Assembly (NCBI RefSeq): GCF_958450345.1
Contig: NC_088783.1
Coordinates: forward strand, 25,733,701 to 25,797,700
Source: Calliphora vicina
Taxonomy: Eukaryota > Arthropoda > Insecta > Diptera > Calliphoridae
Length of the DNA: 64,000 nt
Direction: 5' to 3'
In this document: one piece after another, positions 1 to 11,850 of the stretch
Numbering within the stretch: the first letter of the stretch is position 1
Layout of the letters: every line of letters starts with the position of its first letter
Notes under the pieces: generated by a model
Databases searched by the model: none
What the model was told of the DNA's origin: nothing
The model's input: only the letters and a program-made list of their open reading frames with translations
Translations under genes and position numbers: made by a program

Positions 1-853
1 AGGATCTTTCGATTTTGTCTAGGTCCTAAAACATTTGGTATTATTCAGCTGATTACTGCTGACTTTGCGAATGTGTATTCCTTATGGGCCTTGAAGTTTA
101 TTCGCTCGATGATTTAATATTAGCTGTCCCTACTTGTATATTTATAGTCTTCTTTTTCTTTCGACCACTAATAAGAACTGTAAAGAACTAGTAAAAGACT
201 CATGAGAACGCCTGCATATTTTTGGTGCAGCATTTGAAATAGTCTGAAACAGTAGAAAGAAAAAATGACCCTCAAATGATAGCAATTTCCTTGTAAGTGG
301 AATTACAGATAAACTGTATAGGAGAACAATGATGGCTTCTTAAAGTGAACACAACACAACACACATTTTGTGCCATTAATTCAGATGTTACGAAGGGATT
401 TTTTTCGACAAAAGCGAACTTGGAATACTTTCTGGGGTACCCCCGGGGAAATATTGGCGTGAGAAGACTGATTGTCGCTAAGTTGAGACCTGAATGTTAT
501 TTTCTCTTTTATAAGAAACTCTCTTTTTCGAGGAAATTTTGAATGTCAGTGTAAGTCCCAACCATGATAAATAGCAGCGCATAGACATGTTGTGTTACTA
601 TTCTAGTTTATGAAAAAAAAAAATTAATTATTAAGGACATCACAATTGCACAACCAAATGTTAACTATAGCCAGGGCATACAAGTAACATGTGGCCCAGA
701 TATTTATTATCTATAGGAACAGTGTCTCACAACTATAAAAAAATTACTAAGTACAATGTAAAAGGAAAGAAGCACTTGAAACCCTATCATCTGTTCTGTC
801 TTTCATAGCTGGATAGGCAGATAGTTGGATTTGCCTCCCAAGACACAGAATAT
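1..853. other. AT-rich intergenic DNA, nothing recognised
   Basis: I see no supported gene or repeat. The short open frame around 345-542 begins at a GTG and has no recognisable motif or splice context, so I leave it out. Confidence 0.5.
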
Positions 854-980
854 CAGCCCAATTATGAATAAAAAATTCCGCGGGAGTTTGTTCCCCGGGA
901 GTTTTTTCCCATTGAATTTGAATAGGAAAAAACTCCCGGGGAACAAACTCCAGCGGAATTTTTTATTCATAATTGGGCTG
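854..980. repeat. GC-rich perfect hairpin (127 bp)
   Basis: Arms of about 57 bases (854-910 and 924-980) are inverted copies of each other with one visible mismatch, around a loop of roughly 13 bases. The ends are CAGCCCAATTATGAATAAAA and its inverse. Inside the arms lie GC-rich CCCCGGGAG blocks, in sharp contrast to the AT-rich surroundings. It is probably a small fold-back or MITE-type element. No clear target duplication is visible. Confidence 0.8.
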
Positions 981-1648
981 TATATATATTTGTTGGTTTA
1001 CAACTTAGGCAATATGTTTCTTATGATAAATCGGTTTAAAAATATGAAGGACCGAGTTTTTTATGTAAATTTCGGTGTTCTTATATAACAAATGTTGTAT
1101 TTATTATGCAGCTGACAATTCCTTGCAATAGCAACATTATTATGTCTTATATAGTGTTCATTAGGGAGTATTGGCCATTAACATTACTCGGAGCGCAAGA
1201 TAAAAAAAAAATCGTAAACACCAATATTTACCACTACAACGTCAAATAAAGCATTTACTCTCATCACTTTTTATTTTGTTTTCGCGATGTTTTGCACGTT
1301 ATATTAAAACCAACACATATTTATTTGGAAAAATTTTAATTTGAATAAAATATTTCACGAAAAAAAGTAAATATGTACATAAAAATTTCTTTAATAAAAC
1401 CACAAATTATTTTTGTTTTAGACATTTCGTTTTGTTTTTTTCTAATTTTCTTTTGTTTGACGTTATAGGGAATGTATAATTGAGAACATACTTTTCAATA
1501 ATTGTACCTTGCTTGTTCTGCCATGGTAAACACGAAGTTTCGAAAAGCCTGTCTGATAAAACGACCACGAGGTACGCTTATTTTCTCTTGAATATTTCCC
1601 ATTCTTATATAAAGGTACCATTTACAATAAATCGCTAAGATAATTGGT
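981..1648. other. AT-rich intergenic DNA, nothing recognised
   Basis: Long A and T runs and scattered stops; no gene, no clear repeat boundary. Confidence 0.5.
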
Positions 1649-2249
1649 CAATTCACAAGGTCTCCTATTATGTCATATTGTCATAATGTCCTAATATTTC
1701 ACAATGGTTTGAAAAAGTTGCTATTGCCTTTCAAGCAAAAAATTTCCTAAAATAATACTACTCTGTATAGTATGTTTATTTGGGGTATTCACATGGTCTA
1801 CTATATGACAATATATAATGTCCTAATATATTATGATAGTTTAAAAAAATGTTTGTGGTGTTTCAAACAAAAAAGTTCTAAACTAATAAGACTATTTCGT
1901 CCCCTTAATAAAACAATAGTGTATAATTTTTTTGCCATTTCGAAATAATTAAGTTTAAAATTTTTGTGTTAGAGACATCTAGAACAGAAGTAATATATCA
2001 ATTGATCTTTGACCCACTTCGTGGAAGTAGAATTTCACCAAATTTTGACTACATATAGAATCGGTTATGTAGATTCTTATTATGCAATAAAATGCTTATA
2101 TGCTTATATACTATTGTTTTATTAAGGGTACGATTTGATCTATGTTTATTGTTTTGTCATAAAAAAGATTCGATTAAGCCGAGCCGCCGAGTCGTGAAAT
2201 ATTAAAACATTATGACAATATGGCATGTAGGATATCTTTCGAATTCACT
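1649..2249. mobile_element. Non-autonomous TIR element, family R copy 1
   Basis: The left end (CAATTCACAAGGTCTCCTAT, then TGTCATAATGTCCTAATATT) is matched in inverse at 2190-2249 (CGTGAAATATT, CATTATGACAATATG, GAATTC). The same termini bound a 205-bp copy at 43519-43723, so this is a dispersed family. The left arm is duplicated inside this copy: about 1649-1765 reappears in diverged form at about 1773-1885. A separate element at 1902-2128 is nested in it. Confidence 0.65.
1902..2128. mobile_element. Nested short TIR element (227 bp)
   Basis: Bounded by perfect 19-bp inverted repeats: CCCTTAATAAAACAATAGT at 1902-1920 and its inverse at 2110-2128. Similarity continues a few bases inward (GTATA / TATAT). 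It lies inside the family R element. No target duplication is obvious. Confidence 0.6.
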
Positions 2250-2373
2250 AAATATGTCGCGAACTTGTAATTTTACGGCGCTTGTTCATTTTTAGGACCT
2301 ACGAATATCAAGACTTTGAAAACACTGTAATTTTTCTAGTTGTGAGCTACTTCTATAAGAATATACATTTTAC

Positions 2374-4903
2374 ATATGAGGCATTTCATGTCAAGTGAAC
2401 CAACTTTTGAAATCGATGTCTTCCGATCGGGATGAAATATGCACCAAGGTTAGCTCTATTGGATAGTAACTCAGACACAATTTTTCAACAACATCGGTGG
2501 AGAACTCTCTGAGTTATAGGGGGTAAAATTTTGACAATTTGGTCAAACAGGGGTTTTTTCTTATCCATGTAACTTATTACCTATTGTTCTTAGCAAAATG
2601 TGTCCCAAATAGTATAGATAGCTATTTCTTCGATCTTTCGAAAAAAAATATTTAAAAAAAAAAATAAAAAATTTTTAATATTTTTTTTCCGAAATCAAAA
2701 ACTTTTTTGACTTTTTTTTAAAATGGGTCCTTTTTTTTTTTTTTTTTTCTTAAAATAAAGTTTAGATATTTTCCTTGAACACCTACTTGGTTGCTTAGTG
2801 GGATGCGAGTGGGATATCTATCAAAATAAATATTTTGTAACTCAAAACATAAAATTTTTGACTTTTTTTGCAAAATCAAAAATTTTGTTGACTTTTTTTT
2901 TCAAAATGGTCCCTTTTTTAATCTTTTTTTTTAGGTCAAACAAAAGCTTAGATATTATCCTTGAAGACCCTTTTGGTCGCTTAGTGGGATGCGAGTGGGA
3001 TATCTATCAAAATAAATATTTTTTAACTCAAGACTTACAATTTTTGACTTTTTTTTTGCAAATACGATTTTTTTTCCAAATGGGCCCTTTTTTTAAAATT
3101 TTTTTTGTAGTCAAAAGAAAGCTTAGGTCCATTCCTTTAAGATATTTTTAGTCCCTTAGTGGGATGCGAGTGGGATATCTATCAAAATAAATATTTTGTA
3201 ACGCAAGACATACAATTTTTTAATTTTTTTTTGCAAAATCAAAATTTTTTTCCAATATGGTCCCTTTTTTAATTTTTTTTTTTTGCTCAAAAGAAAGCCT
3301 AGGTCCATTCCTTTAAGATATTTTTAGTCCCTTAGTGGGATGCGAGTGGGATATCTATCAAAATAAATGTTTTAACACAAAAATTGTATGTCTTGAGTTA
3401 CAAAACATTTATTTTGATATATATCCCACTCGCATCCCACTAAGCGATCAAAACCATCTTAAAGGAATAGGCCTAAGCTTTCTTTATAGCAAAAAAAAAA
3501 TTACAAAAAGGGCCCATTTTAAAAAAAAGTCAAAAAAGTTTTTGATTTTGCCAAAAAATCAAAAATTGTATATCTTGAGTTACAAAATATTTATTTTGAT
3601 AGATATCCCACTCGTATCCCACTAAGGGACCTAAAATATCTTAAAGGAATGGACCTAAGCTTTCTTTTGACTAAAAAAAAATTTTTTAAAAAGGGCCCAT
3701 TTTGAAAAAAAATTCGAATTTGCAAAAAAAAAGTCAATAATTGAATGTCTTGAGTTACAACATTTTTATTTTAATAGATATCCTACTCACATCTTCCTAA
3801 GTGACAAAATAGGTCTTACAGGAAAAGACCTAAGCTTTCTTTTGAGCAAAAAAAAATTTTTAAAAAAAAGTCCCATATTGGAAAAAAATTTCGATTTTGC
3901 AAAAAAAAATTAAAAAATTGTTACAAAATATTTATTTTGATAGATATCCCACTCGCATCCCACTAAGGGACTAAAAATATCTTAAAGGAATGGACCTAGG
4001 CTTTCTTTTGAGCAAAAAAAAATTAAAAAAGGGCCCATATTGGGAAAAAATTTTGATTTTGCAAAAAAAAATTAAAAAATTGTATGTCTTGCGTTACAAA
4101 ATATTTATTTTGATAGATATCCCACTCGCATCCCACTAAGGGACTAAAAATATCTTAAAGGAATGGACCTAAGCTTTCTTTTGACTACAAAAAAAATTTT
4201 AAAAAAAGGGCCCATTTGGAAAAAAAATCGTATTTGCAAAAAAAAAAGTCAAAAATTGTAAGTCTTGAGTTAAAAAATATTTATTTTGATAGATATCCCA
4301 CTCGCATCCCACTAAGCGTTCAAAAGGGTCTTCAAGGATAATATCTAAGCTTTTGTTTGACCTAAAAAAAAGATTAAAAAAGGGTCCATTTTGAAAAAAA
4401 AAGTCAACAAAGTTTTTGATTTTGCAAAAAAAGTCAAAAATTTTATGTTTTGAGTTACAAAATATTTATTTTGATAGATATCCCACTCGCATCCCACTAA
4501 GCGACCAAGTAGGTGTTCAAGGAAAATATCTAAACTTAATTTTAAGAAAAAAAAAAAAAAAAAAAAAAAAGGACCCATTTTAAAAAAAATGATTTCGGAA
4601 AAAAAATATTATATTTTTTTTTTAAATATTTTTTTTCGAAAGATCGAAGAAATAGCTATCTATACTATTTGGGACACATTTTGCTAAGAACAATAGGTAA
4701 TAAGTTACATGGATAAGAAAAAACCCCTGTTTGACCAAATTGTCAAAATTTTACCCCCTATAACTCAGAGAGTTCTCCACCGATGTTGTTGAAAAATTGT
4801 GTCTGAGTTACTATCCAATAGAGCTAACCTTGGTGCAAATTTCATCCCGATCGGAAGACATCGATTTCAAAAGTTGGTTCACTTGACATGAAATGCCCCA
4901 TAT
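2374..4903. mobile_element. 2.5-kb fold-back element with internal tandem repeats
   Basis: A very large inverted repeat. The outer end ATGAGGCATTTCATGTCAAG near 2375 is mirrored at 4881-4903. The next roughly 330 bases of unique sequence are mirrored as well (for example TAGTATAGATAGCTATTTC near 2620 and its inverse near 4660). Inside each arm is a tandem array of about 180-bp units, each holding GTGGGATGCGAGTGGGATA plus long T runs: four units on the left (about 2798, 2978, 3158, 3335) and seven inverted units on the right (about 3420, 3600, 3770, 3945, 4115, 4300, 4485). The turn lies near 3380-3400. This resembles Drosophila FB-type elements in layout. CATAT at 2373-2377 and 4899-4903 may be a target duplication. 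Apparent open frames here only translate the repeat unit. Confidence 0.8.
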
Positions 4904-5554
4904 AACAATATGACAAATACATAGACCATATACACTAGATTATAAAACAACATACAACAATTCAGAGTCCAAATGATGGACAGTCTATCGTTCATAAAAC
5001 TTGGAACATATGCATTTACCACAGTACGTAAATGCAAGGATACAAATATTCATTTATGTACGTATGAAAGAATGTTTTTACTTCTATAAAGTAGGTTAAA
5101 TGATATTCTTATTTTTTATGTTTTAAATAGCAACAACAAAATATGTATGTATATAAAATTTATAAAACTTTACAAGAATATCAACCAATATGTTGAGATT
5201 TAAATATATGTGTTTTTATATACAGAAATAACATTATTTTACTATACTATATTTAGCATGAATACCAAATGCTGAAAATAGTATAAAATTTAAAGCTAAA
5301 AAGGTCTCCCTTAGGGCCAGACTTGTAGATATAAAAAAAAATGTAGGTTTAGCAACAAATTCAATTCAATCCTATAGAGATTTTTGTTATGATAGATTTT
5401 TTATTTTGTGTTGTGTGAAGAATATATAATCAATAATAATATGTGATAGAAAATGTATGGCAAGGGTGAAATTGTTGGCATTAAAGAATTTCTGATAATG
5501 TACATTGAATGTAAGAAGATAGCTTGAAAATATCAGCTACCTTGAAAAACCTTA
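4904..5554. other. AT-rich intergenic DNA, nothing recognised
   Basis: No gene, repeat boundary or RNA feature that I can support. Confidence 0.5.
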
Positions 5555-6062
5555 GGTTAGGTTAACAGTCAGCAGCATGGTAGAGACAGGGTCCAAACAG
5601 TAGGTCCCTTCGTGTTAAAATAGAAATTAAAGAGTGTCAGATAGAGATGAAAGTCAGAGAGAGTATAGAAGTAGAAGAAATAAAGAGGAAGGTCAGAAGA
5701 GGAGAAGTGAGGAGAATAGTGTGCACCAGCCATTAAACGGATACTAAGTCACTCCGTGGAGATTCCCATCTCTGGCTTGAGTAGCCAATTGCTATTTTGA
5801 ATAAAGGCTTTGATACATTCTAACTTCATTTCCGATAACTCAGAAAGACAATTGAAGGAACGATATCCCAGAAACCTGATGCGTAGATCTCCTAATGCCG
5901 GGCAACGATAAAGAAGATTAAAAATGATATCATCCTCCTCTTCATTTTGATAGCTTAAACAGAAGTCGTTAAAGAGCAGACAAAGTCTATTATATATAAC
6001 ATAGTATATTTGTCGCAACCATATCATAATCATGTCTTTTTCCTGCTTGTACATAAACAACA
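5555..6062 (-). mobile_element. Non-LTR retrotransposon (LINE) 3' fragment
   Basis: The minus-strand frame 6063-5749 (104 codons) has the look of the C-terminus of a LINE ORF2 protein: an acidic stretch, then RCPALGDLRIRFLG, then SELSEMKLECIKAFIQNSNW. The CPAL...R..FLG pattern followed by a final helix before the stop is typical of I/R1-group LINEs downstream of the reverse transcriptase. The upstream cysteines of the usual C-x2-C motif are not preserved. About 190 bases of purine-rich sequence at 5555-5745 would be the 3' UTR. Reverse transcriptase and endonuclease are absent, so this is a 5'-truncated dead copy. Confidence 0.6.
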
Positions 6063-6158
6063 ATCTTTACTTGCCAGGTTTTAAGCTAAATACTTAAATA
6101 ATACGGTGTATTTTAAGTCCTGTAGATCTAATTTTTTAAATAATCTACAAATAACCAA

Positions 6159-7255
6159 AAACAAAACTAACTACAAATGAAATCAGATTAAGTTTTGTTA
6201 AAAAAAAAGAAAATAAAACATAAAAAATCTTTATGGAAAAGGATAAGTCTCAGCTGTATAGAAAGTTTAGCTAATGAGCCATGTATGTAGTGGCAAATGG
6301 CAAATTATATTTTAAAACCCTTTAAGGACACAACAATTTAAAAGTTTTCTTTGCTTTATTGTCTAGAATTCAATATTTTATTTGCAAAATTTAGTACAAA
6401 TGTTTAACACAAGTATTTTATAGAACAAACATTTTTTTAATTTAAAAACCATGAAAAATAGGACTCTTAATTAATAGACCCTATCAACATGTTGCAATAC
6501 ACTAGCACACTTGCTAGAGCATTGCAACATGTAGCTAGAGCATTGCAACATGTAGCTAGAGCATTCAACATGTAGCTAGAGCATTGCAACATGTTGCTAA
6601 AGCATTGCAACATGTTGCTAGAGCATTATAACATGTTGCTAGGGCATTACACAATGTTGCTAGGGCATTGCAACATGTTGCAATGCCCTAGCAACATGCT
6701 TCAATGATCTAGCAACATGTTGCAATGCTCTAGCAACATGTTGCAATGCCCTAGCAACATGTTGCAATGCTCTAGCAACATGTTATAATGCTCTAGCAAC
6801 ATGTTGCAATGCTTTAGCAACATGTTGCAATGCTCTAGCTACATGTTGCAATGCTCTAGCTACATGTTGCAATGCTCTAGCTACATGTTGCAATGCTCTA
6901 GCAAGTGTGCTAGTGTATTGCAACATGTTGATAGGGTCTATTAATTAAGAGTCCTATTTTTCATGGTTTTTAAATTAAAAAAATGTTTGTTCTATAAAAT
7001 ACTTGTGTTAAACATTTGTACTAAATTTTGCAAATAAAATATTGAATTCTAGACAATAAAGCAAAGAAAACTTTTAAATTGTTGTGTCCTTAAAGGGTTT
7101 TAAAATATAATTTGCCATTTGCCACTACATACATGGCTCATTAGCTAAACTTTCTATACAGCTGAGACTTATCCTTTTCCATAAAGATTTTTTATGTTTT
7201 ATTTTCTTTTTTTTAACAAAACTTAATCTGATTTCATTTGTAGTTAGTTTTGTTT
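6159..7255. repeat. 1.1-kb near-perfect palindrome
   Basis: The block AAACAAAACTAACTACAAAT from 6159 reappears in inverse ending at 7255. The roughly 320-base unique arms (6159-6480 and 6930-7255) are almost identical inverted copies. For example GCCATGTATGTAGTGGCAAA near 6277 is mirrored near 7122. The centre (about 6483-6925) is an inverted tandem array of a 21-bp unit. No open frame. The layout fits a fold-back transposon or a cruciform-prone inverted duplication. Confidence 0.85.
6483..6925. repeat. Inverted array of a 21-bp unit
   Basis: The unit is GCTAGAGCATTGCAACATGTT with variants (TAGCTAGAG, CTAAAG, CTAGGG). It runs about nine times in one direction to a symmetric apex near 6663-6690 (GGGCATTGCAACATG and its inverse) and then about eleven times in the other direction. 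The unit itself contains the near-palindrome TTGCAACATGTTGCAA. Confidence 0.85.
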
Positions 7256-7346
7256 GCTAGAGCAACATGTTATAATGCTCTAGCAACATGTTGCAATGCT
7301 TTAGCAACATGTTGCAAATGGAATATATTGCTGGAGCATTGGAATG
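7256..7346 (+). repeat. Stray 21-bp units outside the palindrome
   Basis: Immediately after the right arm there are more copies of the same unit (GCTCTAGCAACATGTTGCAA variants). They end in a degenerate copy and a long T run that belongs to the adjoining SINE tail. Confidence 0.6.
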
Positions 7347-7382
<36 letters not shown>

Positions 7383-7497
7383 CAAACTGCGAAGCTTTTT
7401 GCTTGTCTGCAGAAACACACAGAGTCTCTTGCCGGAATCGAACCCGCAACCCTTGGATTGATAGTACAGTACACTATCGTCTAGTCTATCGGGGCAC
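7347..7497 (-). mobile_element. tRNA-derived SINE, copy 1
   Basis: Read on the minus strand it starts GTGCCCCGATAGACTAGACG, has a perfect RNA polymerase III B box (GGTTCGATTCC) in a tRNA-like T arm, then a non-tRNA body (CTGCAGACAAGCAAAAAGC) and an A-rich tail. The T-stem is damaged by one base (GCGGG / CCGGC). Two further copies are at 20663-20794 and 59541-59672. Confidence 0.85.
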
Positions 7498-8951
7498 CCA
7501 AACCCGCTAGGTTAATGCAACGTATTGCTAGAGTTGAAAAACACGTTGGTAGAGTTCAGCATTTAATTGACAAGATTTAAAAAAAATGTTTTTTTCTGTG
7601 TGTCTTAAAAAAAGTTAAAGCTGCCCGAATAAAACCTAATTTTTTAAAGCCGAAATAAAAAAATATTTAACAAGAATTCAGCCAACCATTAAAATAATAC
7701 AACTGTCACAAAGACAAAATAATAAGAAAATACAAGAAAGACAAACCCAAAAAAACCCTTACAATCCTACAGAATGTCACCTAAAAATAAATACGAAGAA
7801 AATGAAGTCCGTGTGATGATGCTGCACTTAAAGAGGAGAATGCTGGGGAATATGTTGCTACATCAAGTAGTAAGTGTCTGTTTTTTGTGTGCGTAATAAG
7901 GCAGACAACATAAAAATGTGAAAAAGCCTCAGAAAAAACAAAAACCAAACTTTCTTTTTACGATTTAATGGTGGAAAAGCATCAGCTGGTGTCCAACAAA
8001 AACAAAAATATATGTAATAATAATAATTTCTTTTTCCTAGAATAAAGTTAAATAAACATTAACAGCAAAAACTGCAGTTAAAGTTAAATGTACTGTGTAT
8101 GGGGTTTTTCTTTTGAACTGTATGTAGCCTTTAGTAGACAAAGTACGAAATAAAAGAAGAAATAAATGGAAATTCAAACATACAATTTTAACGGCCACCA
8201 ACAAACCAACAAAGTAAAGTAACGAACCAAAGAACCAAACATATGTTACAGTGGCAACTTAAATCTCCAGCATGATTCTTAAAGTGGAATATATAGATTT
8301 TATACATGGATGATTATCATCAGTAGTTTCACTATTTCTTTAACAAAATATTTAACATATTTAAAGTGTATATTTAAATAATTTTCGAAATATGAGTGAT
8401 CAAAAATTGAGCTATATTTGTTAATTAAACGCATAAATAAAAAGTTATTTAAAGTTTTCCAACAAAAAAAATATATTTTTAATCGGAAATATTATCGTCA
8501 CAATTTGCAGAATTTCTTTATTAACGCTAATACGACAGATAATAATTTACTTTTAATGTACGGTCACATTAAAAGAATACTAACACCTTTCAAATGAAAA
8601 AAAAAGAAATTATAAAATATGGTCATGTTTTAATGATTTTAGTTTGTCGCTTTGTTATTTCCAATTTGCAATAAACATGGGATCAAGAACGCGACGAAAA
8701 TAGAAAACATTTTCCACTGCATCTAAAAAATCTCCGAATTGTTTAGAATGGTCGTGTAGTACTGTTAGAAATCGATGATTTATGTAGGTACAAGAACGCG
8801 ACTTAAGAACATGAACCAATTCAAATTAAAAAAATTACCGTTAATCAACCCTTATTTGGATATTTAAGATAATTTTCTCATAATAACAACTGAAAATGCA
8901 TTCTATTATATGCATTCTAATTTAGACATATTCTTATTATAATTTTGAAAA
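7498..8951. other. AT-rich intergenic DNA, nothing recognised
   Basis: Long A-rich tracts and short frames without motifs. No gene or repeat boundary that I can support. Confidence 0.5.
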
Positions 8952-9415
8952 AACATGTAAGGGAGCTATATTCGGCTGTGCCGAAACTTATAGTTAATAC
9001 CCTTCACAAAATTATATTTTAAAATTAAATTTTATTTTTAAAATTTATTAGCGAAACAAATTTGTTGCCATGAATTTTTTAAAAATTTCTTTTTAATTTT
9101 TAAAAATAAATTTTGTTTATATATTTATTTATTTATGCAAATAATTTTATAACAAAAAAATTTTTTTGGATGAAAAAAATTCTGATTAAAAAATATTTTT
9201 CCCGATTGACTTTCTTTGGACTTATATACGCCGTTGCAAAAGTCTTTGAAATATATATTTTTGGAATTCACTATTTTCTATATTAATGACTTAGTAATCC
9301 AGATATACATAGATCAAAAATAGGTAAAAAATCTATGTTGTCCTGGGCTTTTCTTAATATCTCAGACATTTGTGTGCAGATGTGCTACAAAAAGTTGATT
9401 TTCAAAAATACGAAA
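8952..9415 (+). mobile_element. Dispersed repeat family P, partial copy
   Basis: Begins with the family head GCTATATTCGGCTGTGCCGA and TACCCTTCACAAA, followed by the T-rich body and the stretch TTATATACGCCGTTGCAAA. The closing segment seen in full copies (ending GGTGAAGGGTATA) is missing. Confidence 0.7.
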
Positions 9416-9479
9416 ATTTATTCAGATATTGTACAAATTCATTAAACATTAAAATATTGGCATATTACTCCGTATTTAT

Positions 9480-10345
9480 ATAATTATATCCACTTTTTCC
9501 GGCAATCCTCCCATTAAAGATTTTATAGTTGCTTTCGTTACCTTTTTGGACGAGGTGGTCCATTTACGCTTAAATTCGGACATGGGATACCTTTTCTTGT
9601 GTTCTTTAATTATTGTTTTACAAGAGCCCAATACCTTTCCACAGGACGAAGTTCTGTACAGTTGGGTAAATTTGCCTCTCGTGGTACAAAATTGGCATCA
9701 TTGTTTGAATACCACACAAGGTTCTTTTCGAATAGGGGCATGATGACAAATCGGGTCAGAAATATGAAGGCACTCTGTGCTGTTTTAAGAAAGGAAAACC
9801 CCGTTTTTTTAAGACACTCTGTGATATATATTTCTGTGTTTATCGTGCCTGATATCACAAATTATTGTCTCTTTTTCCTAAACTGCAAATGGCTTGCATC
9901 ACAAGAAACTACTTGAGATTTTTTTTTGGTCGATATTATTCTTGAATATTACCTCGTCCATCATCCTCATAAAAATCTTGGCCTGCAAAGTTGTGAAAAG
10001 TCTGCCAGTATATAAGATTCAACTTGTGTATTTTTTTATAAAATGTTAACTCAATTTTTTCGCTCATTATTTTGCTTCCAAGTTCTTTACGACATTGCAA
10101 TCACGAACTTTCTGAATTTTTACGATTTCAACGCAAAAAGGAATCAGAAATAGAAGTGTTCGGTGCTCTTCGAAATAGTTATTCGACTTCTTTTGCATTA
10201 CCAATATCTGTTAGACCTTTTTTCTTCCTGATCCAGGTTTTCTTTCACTGTTCAAATCTTCCTTATACTGCTTAATGGCTTTTAAAACAGTGTGACGATG
10301 AACAATCAAATCTTTTGCTATTTTTTGAAAGTCCTATTGCATTTT
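9480..10345 (-). mobile_element. Decayed Tc1/mariner-superfamily transposase
   Basis: On the minus strand, pieces of a DDE transposase can be read in different frames. Near 10345-10250 is a helix-turn-helix stretch (IAKDLIVHRHTVLKAIKQY). At 9858-9610 is the C-terminal catalytic part, ending NLPNCTELRPVERYWALVK, where the E of RPVERYW would be the third catalytic acid. Stops and frameshifts break everything between. A full transposase of this group is about 340 aa, so this copy is dead. Confidence 0.65.
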
Positions 10346-11067
10346 TTTTTTTTTGAAAAATTTAAATTTTTTTTTCGCGTCTATTTTACCGAAATAACAG
10401 TTGAAAATTAATGATTTAGAAAAAATAATAATTTGTTGGACCAAGGATTAGTTTTGGCTGAAATAGTGTGTATAAGTTTTTTCTGACTCACTCTTTTTAA
10501 TCTTTTTTATTGTACATTTTATCATTGCAATTCGGGTCAACTATATCTAGACTACAGAGAAATACTACTGATTTTTACAGTTTACAAGTTACAAGTTACA
10601 GTAGATTTTTACAATTAATGAAGTCCTTTTTTGAAAAAAGGTAATAAAATTAATAATGTACTTTTTGATGAAAGTTTTCATCTCTGAAACGTAGATCTAT
10701 TAAATTTTTACATTGAAACATGTACAAAATTAAGAAGTGAACATGTAAAGATGTGTGTGTTGTCTTTTTTTGTATAAGGATTTGTTGTATTTTCATTTTT
10801 ATATACATACACGCATATGTTTGCACCAGTGTTGTCAATTTAGTTATTTTGTATCAAAATTTAGCCCTTTTTTAATCTTATTTAGCCCGTAAAAAATGAA
10901 TTTAACCATTTTTTCAATTTTCAATTTAGTCATTTTTATATTTACTTAAATATCGTTGGTACCTTCCATACATCATTCACATTTGCTCCAGTTCCCAAAT
11001 TAACCCCAATAGGCATAAACAATTTTTAAATTAATCAAAGATTTATAAAACAAAATTTGCATACAAA

Positions 11068-11220
11068 GTCTAGTATTTACAATAACAGTAAAAAAATGGA
11101 AATTAACCCTTAAGAGCATTTGACTGTGTTTTTCTTGATTTTAAAAGTTCAGGGTCACTTGGTGTCCAGTGCTATTAAGGGTTAATTTATATTTTTGTAC
11201 TGTTATTGTAAATACTAGAC
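11068..11220. repeat. Palindrome with TTAA-bounded core
   Basis: The 23-base block at 11068-11090 (starting GTCTAGTATTTACAATAACA) is matched exactly in inverse at 11198-11220. Further in, TTAA followed by CCCTTAAGAGC (11103 on) faces GCTATTAAGGG followed by TTAA (to 11185). TTAA flanks with CCC/GGG ends are the pattern of piggyBac-type MITEs, here only about 75 bp long. Confidence 0.6.
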
Positions 11221-11429
11221 ATGTTCTATTTTTCTTAAGTTTCATCAAAATCGGCCTAAAAATATATAATATTTCGCTATCTCTCCATGAAAAATTCCAA
11301 ATATTGAAAAATTTGACCGATTTTAGTAAAACATTCAGACTATATTTAAATTGACCTAGACTATAATATTCTGAATTGGTTTTACTTAAAAATCATAACA
11401 GTAAGGAAATTTGGCTCATTCGCCAAAAT

Positions 11430-11850
11430 ATGGCCAAAAACTTAGTTTTTCTCGAAAATCGCAAAATTTAAGTAGCAGGTACGGTAAAACTATAGGAGGT
11501 ATTGACATACTTTTTTTTCAAATTTGTATTCCCTATTATGTTGTAAATAAATCCCCATGTGATGATCAAAAAATTTTGAAATTTGTTTAACAAAATTTTT
11601 ATAAATTTGAAATTGGAGTTTTGAAACTGCCGTTAAAAAAAAATATTTTGTTTTGGTTATACCTGCGAATAGGTTAACTGTATTCTATGAAGATAAAAAC
11701 TCATATATAAGTAAATATGAATATATTTTAAGTAAAAATCAGCTTTTATTTTAATATTTCTCACAATATGTTAATTTTCTTCCCACATTTCTTGTTCTAG
11801 TGGCCTGAGACACGTTAATGGCCTGGCGATTTTTTAATAACTTTAAAGTT
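11430..11850. repeat. Dispersed repeat S, copy 1
   Basis: Shares ordered, diverged blocks with 21230-21510: CGCAAAATTTAAGTAGCAGGTAC, ATATATTTTAAGTAAAAATC, CTTTTATTTTAATATTTCTC, GGCCTGAGACACGTTAATGG and TTTTTAATAACTTAAA. Class unknown. Confidence 0.55.

Noticed and set aside
2798..4578. Open frames reading GCEWDIYQNKYF in the fold-back
   Set aside because: They translate the tandem repeat unit and its T runs; the same peptide recurs with every unit and has no gene-like context.
6483..6925. CRISPR-like array
   Set aside because: Units are contiguous without unique spacers and reverse direction at the centre; eukaryotic satellite.
9546..9916. Plus-strand frames of 65 and 105 codons
   Set aside because: They are antisense to the transposase relic that reads clearly on the minus strand.
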